Origin: Zoogloea oleivorans
GTDB lineage: Bacteria; Pseudomonadota; Gammaproteobacteria; Burkholderiales; Rhodocyclaceae
Direction of reading: 5' to 3'
Assembly (NCBI GenBank): GCA_030157785.1
Contig: JAOAUC010000024.1
Span: 1-64,000 of the forward strand
Length of the DNA stretch: 64,000 bases
Position numbers and translations under genes: made by a program. Positions 1 to 7,943 of the stretch are shown here, one piece after another. The notes below the pieces were generated by a model, which saw only the letters and a program-made list of their open reading frames with translations, had not been told where the DNA came from and did not search any database. Each line of letters begins with the position of its first letter. Position 1 is the stretch's first letter.

Positions 1-2
1 GA

Positions 3-1046
3 CACCTTCGCTGCTCAAAGAAATGGGATCAAGACGGGACAGGGACGACGCTCACGGAAGACCCGCGGGTGCGCACCAACGTCGACCGGGCCCTCAAGGT
101 GGCCAACCGCGACATCCCGATCATGCTGATGGGCGAGACCGGCACCGGCAAGGAGGCTTTCGCAAAGGCCATCCACGATTGCAGCAGCCGCTACAAGCAG
201 CCCTTCGTGGCCCTCAACTGCGCGGCGATTCCCGAAAGCCTGATCGAGAGCGAACTGTTCGGCTACCGGGACGGAGCCTTTACCGGCGCGCGCAGCAAGG
301 GCGCCCGCGGCAAGATCATCCAGTCGGACGGCGGCACGCTCTTCCTCGATGAAATCGGCGACATGCCGCTGGTGCTGCAAAGCCGTCTGCTGCGGGTGCT
401 GGCCGAAGGCGAGGTGCTGCCCCTCGGGGCCGAGGAGCCGATTCCGGTGAAGCTGCACATCGTCTGCGCCACCCACCAGAACCTGCCCACCCTTGTCGAA
501 GAAGGGCGCTTCCGCGAAGACCTGTATTACCGCCTCAACGGCGCCGTGTTCATCCTGCCGCCGCTGCGCGAGCGGGAGGATATCGGCGTGGTGATCGACC
601 GGGTGCTGGTCGAAGAAGCGCACGCCATGGGCCGCGAGGCGATCCGTTTGGCGCCGGAAACCCGTGACGCGCTGTTGCGCCACGGCTGGCCGGGCAACAT
701 CCGCCAGCTTCGCTACGCCATGCGTTACGCCTGTGCCATCTGCGAGAGCAATCTGCTGCACACGGCGCACTTTCCGCCGGATCTCTTTATCGGGCCACGT
801 ATCACCGCACCGCGCGCCCTGCGTGAAGAGGTGAGCCGGGCGGCCCCGGTGCTGGCGGCGCCGGAGCCGGACCTGCCACCGCTCAAGGAGAAAGACCTGG
901 CGCTGCGCCGGCGCATGCTGGAGGTTTTGTGCCGCAACCAGTGGCAGGTGACGGTGTCGGCGAAGGAGCTGGGGCTGTCGCGGGCGACGTTTTACCGCAA
1001 GCTGTCACGGCTGAATATCGTGCCGCCCAACCGGCGAGAAAACTGA
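3..1046 (+). CDS. Sigma-54-dependent Fis-family activator (AcoR-like), 5' end outside window
   Basis: This is a bacterial enhancer-binding protein that remodels sigma-54 RNA polymerase by ATP hydrolysis. The frame is already open at the window edge, so the N-terminal sensor domain (often GAF in AcoR-like members) is missing. Visible are the AAA+ domain with Walker A GETGTGKE, the sigma-54 contact motif GAFTGA, Walker B GGTLFLDEIGD, and a C-terminal Fis-type helix-turn-helix (around VSAKELGLSRATFYRKLSRL) ending at a TGA at 1044-1046. The family is certain; the inducer cannot be read. Two sigma-54 promoters occur in this window (before the PQQ operons at 11.7 and 27.6 kb), but nothing here proves this protein acts on them. 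Confidence 0.93.
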   Translation, partial: HLRCSKKWDQDGTGTTLTEDPRVRTNVDRALKVANRDIPIMLMGETGTGKEAFAKAIHDCSSRYKQPFVALNCAAIPESLIESELFGYRDGAFTGARSKGARGKIIQSDGGTLFLDEIGDMPLVLQSRLLRVLAEGEVLPLGAEEPIPVKLHIVCATHQNLPTLVEEGRFREDLYYRLNGAVFILPPLREREDIGVVIDRVLVEEAHAMGREAIRLAPETRDALLRHGWPGNIRQLRYAMRYACAICESNLLHTAHFPPDLFIGPRITAPRALREEVSRAAPVLAAPEPDLPPLKEKDLALRRRMLEVLCRNQWQVTVSAKELGLSRATFYRKLSRLNIVPPNRREN

Positions 1047-1466
1047 AGCGTAGGGGCGACTTCAGTCGCCCACCCACCCCCGTCACTCCGTCCCACCCAC
1101 CGTTGGCCGGGTCTCGCCCCGGCGGGCGACCGACTTCTTTGCTGCGCGGCAAAGAAGTCGGCAAGAAAGCGCGCCCCGCCGCCGCGGCCCTGCGGGCTTC
1201 CCTCCTTCCGGGTGCGCCGGGCGGGGTCTTCGCAAACTCGCCCTGCGGGCTCAAACACGCGAAGCCCTCTTTCCGCCCGTCACCCCCTCCACTCGGCGCG
1301 ACAGAGGGGGACGAAAGGCGGCCGCTTGACGGTAGGGGGGTATTGGGTGGGCGTTGAGGGGCGCTGATGACCCGAAGCTGATGTTCTCCGTTTCGGAGAG
1401 CAGATGTGCAGCCTTGGACTTCACTGGCCTGCGTGGATTTTCGCGCAGGCACGGTGGAAGGAGAAG
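1047..1466. other. Spacer with REP-like hairpin and a second perfect hairpin; no gene seen
   Basis: This 420-bp gap separates the regulator from the Shedu gene. It holds one GGGGCGACTTCAGTCGCCC copy just after the stop codon. A perfect 12-bp stem follows at 1131-1160 (CGACTTCTTTGC, loop TGCGCG, GCAAAGAAGTCG), then a GC-rich tail. Open frames across it are low-complexity Arg/Pro/Ala strings and look non-coding. The composition changes sharply at about 1440, where the AT-richer defence island begins. Confidence 0.6.
1053..1071 (+). repeat. REP-like palindromic repeat, single copy
   Basis: GGGGCGACTTCAGTCGCCC forms an 8-9 bp stem with a tiny loop. The same 19-mer recurs at 7947-7965, 13962-13980 and 56482-56500, and inverted at 8008-8026 and 14025-14043. 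Here it lies seven bases after the regulator stop codon, where it may also act as a 3' hairpin. Confidence 0.8.
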
Positions 1467-2630
1467 TTAGATATCGGCTGCGACGACGATGAATTTTGTT
1501 CTTTCATGAAGTTCATCGAACGTAATGATCTCGATCCCCGCAATGCTATTGCGGTAAAGCTCAAATGATCGAAGCTTTTCTGCATTAACGCCATTTTCTC
1601 CCACGAACTCGCTCAGACTTCCAATCACGACAAATGCGCGCGGTTTGTAGTTGAATACCTCCTCACCAGTAGGATCACCATCAATAGTGCAAGGGCGAAT
1701 ACGGTCTGAGAGACTTCTGATGGCCGACGCGACCGTTCCTTGTACCTGTGCAATTGCGCCGGCTAGCTCTCGCGACGGTGCCCAACAAGCCGGTCTGTAG
1801 CTCGACTTGTCGAGTAACGGCGTGCGATGGGTTTTGATTTCAACGAAGCACAGGGAATTGACAATTCCACGGGTCATCATCAGTGCGTCCGCTCTTTTTC
1901 CGCGGTTCATAAGATCGTTGCCTTGCACTATCTGCTCAAGCTTCCGATTTTCAAACCCGGTAACAAACACATAGTGTAGGCCGTAACCAAAAATCCACTG
2001 GTTGCGCTCAAAGAACTTTTGCCACAGATCTTCATCGCCACGACAAATTTTCTGGGCTTTTATTTTTTCAAAGTAGTCATCGTCGGTGAGTAGGCTACCG
2101 AAAACTTCCAACTGCTTCTTTCTGTATCCGAGCGCTACAACGTCTTCCTTCGTAACCTCGGATCTGACGAGTTCAGAGAAGAGATCCTGGTTCTCGTGAA
2201 CCAAACTCCGCGCCTGATCTTTCGAGAGTATGACTTTTCTTAGCTCGTGATCGCTGACATTCAGCCTCGCGTCATCATGAAACTTGATCTTTGAAATGTT
2301 GGCGAAAAACTCAACCAGTTGGTCAATTTCCGACCCGATGAATGTGAAGTAGGTCTTGTGCGGAATGCCCTTCTCTGGATTGAAGCTCTGAATGGTTACG
2401 ACCTCCATTTCTCGGCTGTCTTCAAAGAACTTAGCCACAATTTCTTTTCGTCCGCCAGTCGTGTGGCGAATTACCAATTCTCCCTTCTCCTTGGCATAGA
2501 GGAAGGTCTCGTCCTTATCCATAACCTTCGATGCGTGCCGCAAGTACTCGCCAAGGCTTGTAATAATGCGTCGGCTAATGTAGGTCTTTCCTGGTAGCTT
2601 GTTGAAGTGATAGTCGGATTCGTCAGTCAT
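1467..2630 (-). CDS. sduA: Shedu-type anti-phage nuclease SduA (DUF4263)
   Basis: 387 aa. Shedu is a single-gene anti-phage system whose effector is a PD-(D/E)xK-type nuclease. The C-terminal half shows the family pattern: WQKFFERNQWIFG at about 203-215, an acidic residue at D248 and the E264-I-K266 catalytic pair inside CFVEIKTHRTPLL, followed by a conserved helix rich in SRELAGAIAQVQ. The N-terminal 190 residues are a variable region, as in other Shedu proteins, where it is thought to sense the trigger. The gene is clearly AT-richer than its neighbours and sits beside a HEPN-like gene on the same strand, consistent with a transferred defence island. Confidence in the DUF4263 match is high; phage protection by this copy is inferred. 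Confidence 0.85.
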   Translation of the reverse strand: MTDESDYHFNKLPGKTYISRRIITSLGEYLRHASKVMDKDETFLYAKEKGELVIRHTTGGRKEIVAKFFEDSREMEVVTIQSFNPEKGIPHKTYFTFIGSEIDQLVEFFANISKIKFHDDARLNVSDHELRKVILSKDQARSLVHENQDLFSELVRSEVTKEDVVALGYRKKQLEVFGSLLTDDDYFEKIKAQKICRGDEDLWQKFFERNQWIFGYGLHYVFVTGFENRKLEQIVQGNDLMNRGKRADALMMTRGIVNSLCFVEIKTHRTPLLDKSSYRPACWAPSRELAGAIAQVQGTVASAIRSLSDRIRPCTIDGDPTGEEVFNYKPRAFVVIGSLSEFVGENGVNAEKLRSFELYRNSIAGIEIITFDELHERTKFIVVAADI

Positions 2631-2717
2631 GTTGCGCGGGAAGATGATGATGTCTGACGTTGTAGGTATGATAAGCGTAGCCGGCTTGCCGGCGGAGCGT
2701 CCCGGTTGACTGAAGCG

Positions 2718-3278
2718 TTAAGCTTCATTTGGGTTGTCACTTTTCACGAGGTCTTTGGTTATCTGAGTCCAAGAGGCAGAAAACCTCACAAATGCAGTGA
2801 GCAGATCGAAGAAGTGATCCGAATCTTCTAAGCCGAAGCGTTGAAGGTACGAAATCGCATTGGCGTCGTAGTGATAGCCAAATTTGTTGCGGTAGGCCTC
2901 GTACGTTTTCACTCGATGGATCTGATGGGCTTGTTTGAGGTCCTCAATTTTCTTTCTGACGTGTGCCTTATCGATTGACTTCCGTTCTGCAATGCGAAGA
3001 AGTAATTTTGTCCCAGCGTTGTTGTACCAGTTCCTCGCCTCAAATAACTTACACACGATGTCACCGAGATAGAGTAGTCGAGCAACACCGACCACCTGAC
3101 ACTCGTCGAAGGAGACTACTAGTCGACACAGATCGCAGTGTATGAGGGCTGCCATACCCCACGCTACTTTGTCATCCTCAGGTACATGTTTGAGGTCGAG
3201 CGAAGACACCGCATTCAGCGCATTTTCGGCATTTTTGGAAGCACCAGATAGTGCTGTTCTATTTCTCTCTGAACGCAT
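2718..3278 (-). CDS. Hypothetical protein with HEPN-like R-N-x4-H motif
   Basis: 186 aa from the ATG at 3278. In-frame ATG at 3329 and TTG at 3377 would give 203 or 219 aa, and none has a clear ribosome site. I do not recognise the family. The protein looks mostly helical. Residues 130-136 read RNKFGYH, matching the R-x4-6-H motif with a polar residue after Arg that marks HEPN ribonucleases and related abortive-infection proteins. It lies upstream of sduA on the same strand (87-bp gap) and shares its lower GC content, so it is probably part of the same defence island. The nuclease role is an inference from one motif and context; a non-catalytic HEPN-like helical protein is equally possible. 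Confidence 0.6.
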   Translation of the reverse strand: MRSERNRTALSGASKNAENALNAVSSLDLKHVPEDDKVAWGMAALIHCDLCRLVVSFDECQVVGVARLLYLGDIVCKLFEARNWYNNAGTKLLLRIAERKSIDKAHVRKKIEDLKQAHQIHRVKTYEAYRNKFGYHYDANAISYLQRFGLEDSDHFFDLLTAFVRFSASWTQITKDLVKSDNPNEA

Positions 3279-3522
3279 AGGTGCTGATCTAGGCCTAACA
3301 GTTATTAAACAGACCCGCTGAGTCTGCATGACAATTGATATTGGTGTATTGATTGTGCATGGGAAATTGCTCGTCAAGCAAGGAGAAATCTTCAGGTGGG
3401 TCCGTACAAAGACTCCAATAATACGGACGGTGCGAAGCGCTGTTTTGTGCCCTAATGACCGCTTTTCGGCAACGTTCTCGTTTGACCGCTCCGACCCGAG
3501 CCCGCCACCTACCCAATAACCC

Positions 3523-4065
3523 CTAAACCCCCGGCGGCAGCTTCGAGGCCATCATCTCTTTCCGGTCAATCCTGCGTCCGTCGACGATGAAGGTGCCGTC
3601 ACCCACCGCGTGCACCCTGCGCGTCTCCTTGCGTTCCGCATCGACGTAGGCGGCAAGTCCCTCGAGGACAACGATGTTGTGCCTTTCGACAATGTCGATG
3701 ACCTTGCACTCGATGTTGGCGATGCATTCCTTGATCAAGGGGGGGCTGACGAGCCTGGCCGGTACGGGGGTGAGTGCGAATCGGGAAAACTTGTCGGTAT
3801 CTGCGCTGGTGCATGTCCCTATGCCAATCACCTTGTCCAGCAGGTCGACGGTGGGGATGGCAATGACGCATTCGCGATGCTTCTGCAATGCCGCGAAGGA
3901 GTGATTCCATTCGCCCGTGGTGATGGCAAACAGCGGGGTGAAGTCCATCACCATGGTCCACGAGATGGTCATGATGTTGTCTTTGGTCCCGTCATGGGTC
4001 GTCACCAGGACGACAGGCCCTGATTCCAGCAGCGTGAAAGCCTTGCTCAGGTTCAACTCGTGCAT
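3523..4065 (-). CDS. Flavin reductase-like FMN-binding protein
   Basis: 180 aa, typical length for the flavin reductase-like (PF01613) split-barrel family, which binds FMN and often supplies reduced flavin to a partner enzyme. The N-terminal half (SGPVVLVTT, then TISWTMVMDFTPLFAITTG) and the NIECKVIDI stretch fit the fold. The start at 4065 has a strong GGAGGTG ribosome site. It is the last gene of a three-gene minus-strand set with nitronate monooxygenase and PaiB; all three are flavin-binding, which suggests a shared oxidative or detoxification task. Its exact electron acceptor cannot be read. Confidence 0.8.
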   Translation of the reverse strand: MHELNLSKAFTLLESGPVVLVTTHDGTKDNIMTISWTMVMDFTPLFAITTGEWNHSFAALQKHRECVIAIPTVDLLDKVIGIGTCTSADTDKFSRFALTPVPARLVSPPLIKECIANIECKVIDIVERHNIVVLEGLAAYVDAERKETRRVHAVGDGTFIVDGRRIDRKEMMASKLPPGV

Positions 4066-4089
4066 GGGGGCACCTCCGGTATCAGGCCT

Positions 4090-5136
4090 TCATAAGTCGC
4101 CAATCCGGCTCGCGAGTTCCCTGGTCAGGTCCGCGGCCGGAATTTCCTTGCAGCCCGTCACGTTCTGTCCGGCCCACAAGGGAGAGAAATCACCACTTGC
4201 CATGCTTTCTGCCTTAACCCGCAGGGGGGCCGACGCGGCGGTTGCCAGCGGGAACAGCGGGGCCGCTGCATTGATGGGCCCAAGCTCCTTCATCAAGCGG
4301 TTCACGATGCCGCGGGCGGGCCGCCCGGAAAAGATATTGGTCAGTGCCGTGTGTCGGGCCTCTTCGCGCTTGAGTGCCGCCCGATGCACCGCACTGGTTG
4401 TCGCCTCCGGGCAGAGCAAATAAGCAGTGCCTATTTGAACGGCGGCAGCGCCTAAGTCGAATGCAGCTCGAACACCGCGGGCATCTGCAATTCCGCCGGC
4501 TGCAATAACGGGTATGTCAACGGCGCGGACAATTTGTGGAAGCAACGCGAAGCTGCCAATTTGCGTCGTAATGTCGTCACTCAGAAACATCCCGCGATGC
4601 CCACCGGCCTCAAGACCTTGCGCAATAATGGCGTCCACGCCTTGCCCGGCCAACCACAGGGCTTCTTCCAGCGTCGTTGCCGAAGACAGTATTTTTGCCC
4701 CCGCGCAGCGCACCTGACGCACCAGCTCAGGGGCGGGCAATCCAAAGTGGAAACTCACCACGGCCGGTCGGTATTGACTGACCAGATCAGCCATTTCCTG
4801 ATTGAAAGGCAGCCGGGCCGGACCCGGTGGCGCCTTGGCGAGGTCGAGTCCAAACTCGCCGTAGTAATCGGCAAACAAGGCTTGCCAGGCATTGGCCCGG
4901 TCCTTGTCGGCAGTGGGGGGCGTGTGGCAAAAGAAATTGAGGTTGAATGGTCTCTCCGAGTGCGCGCGTATCGCCTCGATTTCAGATCTCAGAACGTCGG
5001 GGCCGAGCATGGCACAAGGCAGCGAACCCAGCCCGCCCGCATTCGATACCGCAATCGTCAATGCACTGCCTTGAACCCCCGCCATGGGCGCCTGGATGAT
5101 GGGTAGTTCAATCCCGAGGAGTTCCTTGATTGTCAT
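4090..5136 (-). CDS. Nitronate monooxygenase (2-nitropropane dioxygenase family)
   Basis: 348 aa, an FMN-dependent TIM-barrel enzyme that oxidises toxic alkyl nitronates such as propionate-3-nitronate. Family marks are PIIQAPMAGV near the N-terminus, QGLEAGGHRG with the expected active-site His, and PVIAAGGIADARGV plus GAAAVQIGTAYL for phosphate binding of FMN. It is 24 bp upstream of the flavin reductase gene and 12 bp downstream of paiB, so the three are almost surely one transcript. Some members of this family are enoyl reductases or act on other substrates; the His in the GGH segment favours a true nitronate monooxygenase. Confidence 0.85.
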   Translation of the reverse strand: MTIKELLGIELPIIQAPMAGVQGSALTIAVSNAGGLGSLPCAMLGPDVLRSEIEAIRAHSERPFNLNFFCHTPPTADKDRANAWQALFADYYGEFGLDLAKAPPGPARLPFNQEMADLVSQYRPAVVSFHFGLPAPELVRQVRCAGAKILSSATTLEEALWLAGQGVDAIIAQGLEAGGHRGMFLSDDITTQIGSFALLPQIVRAVDIPVIAAGGIADARGVRAAFDLGAAAVQIGTAYLLCPEATTSAVHRAALKREEARHTALTNIFSGRPARGIVNRLMKELGPINAAAPLFPLATAASAPLRVKAESMASGDFSPLWAGQNVTGCKEIPAADLTRELASRIGDL

Positions 5137-5148
5137 GAAATCCAGCCC

Positions 5149-5787
5149 TCAATTTTCGATCAATGCCTGATGATGCTCCATCATTGCCAGCATGGCCGGG
5201 CACGCTTCTTCGGTCCTCAGCCCTTCGATGACGCCTTGACGGTCAGTCGGCAAGCGGTTCTGGCTGGTCTTCCATTTTCCCTCGATGGCGAGAACGGGAA
5301 TTTCGATGCCAACGATAGCTTTGAGTTGTGCCGCAATAAAGTCATCAGGCGCATCAGACACTTGCCAGGGATGTTCGCGTCCATTCTCGAGCTTGCTTGT
5401 CAGTTGCTCAACATGCTGACGAACCCAGCCGGCCTCATCGACGAGCACAGGTTTGCCGCGCACTTGAACCATCGCAAAATTCCAGGTGGGCACCACTTTG
5501 CCGTGCTCCAGCTTTGATGGATACCACGAGGGCGTCACATAGCAGGCAGGCCCCGCGAAGACCACCAGGGTTTCAGCGCCTTCGCGAAGTGCATCGAGCT
5601 GCTTGTTCCCCCGTGCAAGGTGGGCGCGAAGTATCCCGTAATCCCCGCCATCGTGAAGCGCGAATGGAATCAGGTTGGCCATCAGTCCGCCACTGCCCGA
5701 GGTGATCAGGGTCGCCAAAGGGTGGGCGGCAAGCAGACCATGGAGCACATCCAGTCGTTCCTCGCGGAACACGCTTGGGCAATGCAT
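5149..5787 (-). CDS. paiB: PaiB-like FMN-binding negative regulator
   Basis: 212 aa. PaiB-family proteins have a split-barrel FMN-binding fold and were first described in Bacillus as transcriptional repressors of sporulation and protease genes. In proteobacteria their role is poorly known. The family pattern is clear in the N-terminal HPLATLITSGSGGLMANLIPF region and in FAGPACYVTPSWYPSK followed by VPTWNF. I chose the ATG at 5787 because AAAGGAAG lies just before it; a GTG at 5802 is also in frame. It is the first gene of the operon divergent from the MocR-type regulator, which probably controls it. Confidence 0.82.
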   Translation of the reverse strand: MHCPSVFREERLDVLHGLLAAHPLATLITSGSGGLMANLIPFALHDGGDYGILRAHLARGNKQLDALREGAETLVVFAGPACYVTPSWYPSKLEHGKVVPTWNFAMVQVRGKPVLVDEAGWVRQHVEQLTSKLENGREHPWQVSDAPDDFIAAQLKAIVGIEIPVLAIEGKWKTSQNRLPTDRQGVIEGLRTEEACPAMLAMMEHHQALIEN

Positions 5788-5851
5788 CTCGCTTCCTTTC
5801 ACAGTTTGTTTGGTGAGCCTATTCTTGCGTGAAACCGGACTATCATTCAGA

Positions 5852-5882
5852 TCCAGATAGCGAGTAATTTACTGGTCCAGTT
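5852..5882. promoter_or_regulatory. Candidate MocR operator between paiB and the regulator
   Basis: Two direct repeats TCCAGAT (5852-5858) and TCCAGTT (5876-5882) lie 24 bp apart, and the second sits in the 11-bp palindrome ACTGGTCCAGT (5871-5881). MocR-type regulators usually bind direct repeats in the divergent spacer beside their gene. The assignment rests on position and repeat structure only. Confidence 0.4.
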
Positions 5883-5907
5883 TGTGGCCGGTGTGGAAGG
5901 TGGATGC

Positions 5908-7395
5908 ATGCCAAGGCGGCAGTTCTTGATGGAGATTCCTGCTCTGGGAGCCATGGACCGGGAGCAGGGAAACATCGGTCGGCAATTGGCGGATGCGCTT
6001 CGCCACGCCATCTCGAAAGGTGAGCTTGTGGCCGGTGAGCGGCTGCCCTCCACGCGGGCCTTGGCGGCGTCCCTTGGCTTGTCACGTGGAACGGTGGCGG
6101 AAGCCTATGCCCAGCTGATAGCCGAAGGGGGGCTCGAGGCACAGGCTGGCGCCAGCACGCGGGTAGCCGCCAACGTTCGAGACCAGCCCGTCGCACCGGG
6201 AAATTCATTTGATGACAAGCCTGTTCTTGCGTCATCGCTTCCCGCCTCGGCCAGCCACTATGCGGCGATTGCCGACAAGTTGGCGCCCTTGCCGTCGGTG
6301 CCGTTCTCGGTTGCGGTGCCGGAAGGGGATGTCGCGATGGATGAGCACTGGCGCCGTATCCGCAACCGGGTTGGCGCTTCCCGGGCCGCCGCACCCTCGG
6401 GGTACGCCGACCCACGGGGGCTCCTTGCATTGCGGGAGGCCATAGCCGACTACTTGCGAAAGGCCCGTGCCGTCAGTTGCGGCCCCGAGAATATCGTCAT
6501 CACGGAAGGCACTCAGCAAGGTCTCTACCTGGCCACCAGGGTCTTGCTGACGCCAGGCGATGCCGCATGGGCCGAAGACCCCGCTTATCCTGGACTGACA
6601 TCGGTGCTGGAAGACGGTGGCGTCCGGATACAGCGGATACCTGTGGATGCCCAGGGATTCGACGTGACGCGGGCGATGGCCGCGCAGCCTGATGCCAAGG
6701 CCGCATTTGTGACGCCCTCGCATCAATACCCGCTGGGGATGCCCATGAGCATGCCCCGGCGTCTGGCGCTCGTCGAGTGGGCTCGGGAGCATGGCGGCTG
6801 GATTGTCGAAGACGACTACGACAGCGAACTGCGCTATGCCGGTCACCCCTTTCCAGCCATGCAGGGTCTGGATACACAGAGGGTGGTTTACCTGGGAACG
6901 TTCAGCAAGGTGCTGGCACCCTCCCTGCGCCTCGGGTACATCGTGGCACCCGGATGTCTGGTCAAGGCATTTGCCGGTGCGCGGGCATTGATGGGGCGAG
7001 GCTCGCCTTCAACTGAACAGCACGTCATTGCGGCCTACATGCGGGAGGGCTACTTCGAGACGCATATCCGGCGCATTCGGGGCATCTACGCTGAACGGCG
7101 CCAGGCGTTGATTGACGCCCTTCAGGCCGAGCTGCCCGAACTGCGTGTTCAGCCGGCCGACCAGGGCATGCATATTGTGGTGTGGCTTCCCGCCGGGCTG
7201 GACGATGTGGCGATTGCTTCGGCAGCCGCCACCGCGGGTATTGCCTTGCGAGCGCTCTCGCCCATGTGCTCCGGCAATCTGCCGCTCCCCGGCCTGATGC
7301 TTGGCTTTGGCGGCTTTACTTCCAGGCAACTGGCAAGCGCCGTGCAAGGGCTGCGCCGAGTGCTGGACGAAGTTTCAATCCCGGAGATCGATTAA
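5908..7395 (+). CDS. MocR/PdxR-type regulator (GntR HTH fused to aminotransferase fold)
   Basis: 495 aa, the normal length for this family. Residues about 20-85 are a GntR winged helix (LPSTRALAASLGLSRGTVAEAY). The rest is a fold-type I aminotransferase domain with the PLP-binding lysine in TFSKVLAPSLRLGY and the upstream DDYDSELRY segment. Such proteins use PLP or a PLP adduct as a ligand and regulate adjacent genes. The ATG at 5908 is preceded by GGAAGGTGGA; a GTG at 5884 is in frame but overlaps the putative operator. It is divergent from paiB-nitronate monooxygenase-flavin reductase and is the likely controller of that operon. Confidence 0.88.
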   Translation: MPRRQFLMEIPALGAMDREQGNIGRQLADALRHAISKGELVAGERLPSTRALAASLGLSRGTVAEAYAQLIAEGGLEAQAGASTRVAANVRDQPVAPGNSFDDKPVLASSLPASASHYAAIADKLAPLPSVPFSVAVPEGDVAMDEHWRRIRNRVGASRAAAPSGYADPRGLLALREAIADYLRKARAVSCGPENIVITEGTQQGLYLATRVLLTPGDAAWAEDPAYPGLTSVLEDGGVRIQRIPVDAQGFDVTRAMAAQPDAKAAFVTPSHQYPLGMPMSMPRRLALVEWAREHGGWIVEDDYDSELRYAGHPFPAMQGLDTQRVVYLGTFSKVLAPSLRLGYIVAPGCLVKAFAGARALMGRGSPSTEQHVIAAYMREGYFETHIRRIRGIYAERRQALIDALQAELPELRVQPADQGMHIVVWLPAGLDDVAIASAAATAGIALRALSPMCSGNLPLPGLMLGFGGFTSRQLASAVQGLRRVLDEVSIPEID

Positions 7396-7411
7396 TCCCT
7401 CTCCGGGATTG
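7376..7411. terminator. Stem-loop across the end of the MocR gene
   Basis: CAATCCCGGAGA (7376-7387) pairs perfectly with TCTCCGGGATTG (7400-7411) around a 12-base loop that includes the stop codon. No T-run follows on the plus strand, so termination is possible but not certain. The next gene is convergent. Confidence 0.45.
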
Positions 7412-7427
7412 AACTTTCGGCCGTGCA

Positions 7428-7443
7428 GATCGATTAATCGATC
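7428..7443. repeat. 16-bp perfect palindrome between convergent genes
   Basis: GATCGATTAATCGATC is self-complementary over all 16 bases. Its ATCGATTAAT core also occurs at 7386-7395, within the loop of the preceding stem-loop. The function is unknown; a protein-binding site or a remnant of local duplication are both possible. Confidence 0.5.
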
Positions 7444-7468
7444 GTGGAAGGGGATTTTCGGATGGTTT

Positions 7469-7816
7469 TCATCCTTTTTTGGATGTTTCCGCATCGTCCT
7501 TTTTGGCCGTTTTCTCGGCCGGCTCGCGGGAGCCGAAGGCCTGGAACATGGAGAAGAATGAATGCGTGAAGGCGTCGTGCATTTTTTCCATGTCGGTGAC
7601 CATGTGTTCCCACGTGTCCACGCCGGCAGCCTTCATTTCATCCAGCTTCACGGCGGCAACCTTGGACTGCTCACGCAGCTTGACCATTTCGTCCTTGTAC
7701 TTCTGACGGGCCTCTTCCTTGGCTTCCTTGGCCGTGGCCTCCAGGTCGTGCATTTTCTTGTTCAACTTGTCGAGCTGAACTTCCATTTTGTCGATGTATT
7801 CGGCGCGTTTTGACAT
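7469..7816 (-). CDS. Small coiled-coil protein (sll1863-like stress protein family)
   Basis: 115 aa, highly charged, with no signal peptide or membrane segment. Residues about 5-65 are a continuous heptad-rich coiled coil (KMEVQLDKLNKKMHDLEATA and onward), followed by a short helical segment and a Lys/Asp/Glu-rich tail. It resembles the sll1863-type coiled-coil stress proteins and, more loosely, phasin-like proteins. It is monocistronic, convergent with the MocR gene, and ends about 40 bp after the palindrome. Family placement is by composition and pattern only, and no biochemical role can be read. Confidence 0.65.
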   Translation of the reverse strand: MSKRAEYIDKMEVQLDKLNKKMHDLEATAKEAKEEARQKYKDEMVKLREQSKVAAVKLDEMKAAGVDTWEHMVTDMEKMHDAFTHSFFSMFQAFGSREPAEKTAKKDDAETSKKG

Positions 7817-7943
7817 TCTGATGAGCCCTCGCTGTTGAAAGTGATGATGGGGAAACAGGGGGCAGGATGTTCAGAAAGCGGGGGCCGGTCTGTACGGTCT
7901 CGCACGCAGGGGCGAGGGAAGGGGCTCGCTGTAGGGGTGTGCT

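Noticed and set aside
3279-3522. Small genes in the spacer between the HEPN-like and flavin reductase genes
   Set aside because: Frames of 60-75 codons exist on both strands but lack ribosome sites and look like decayed sequence.
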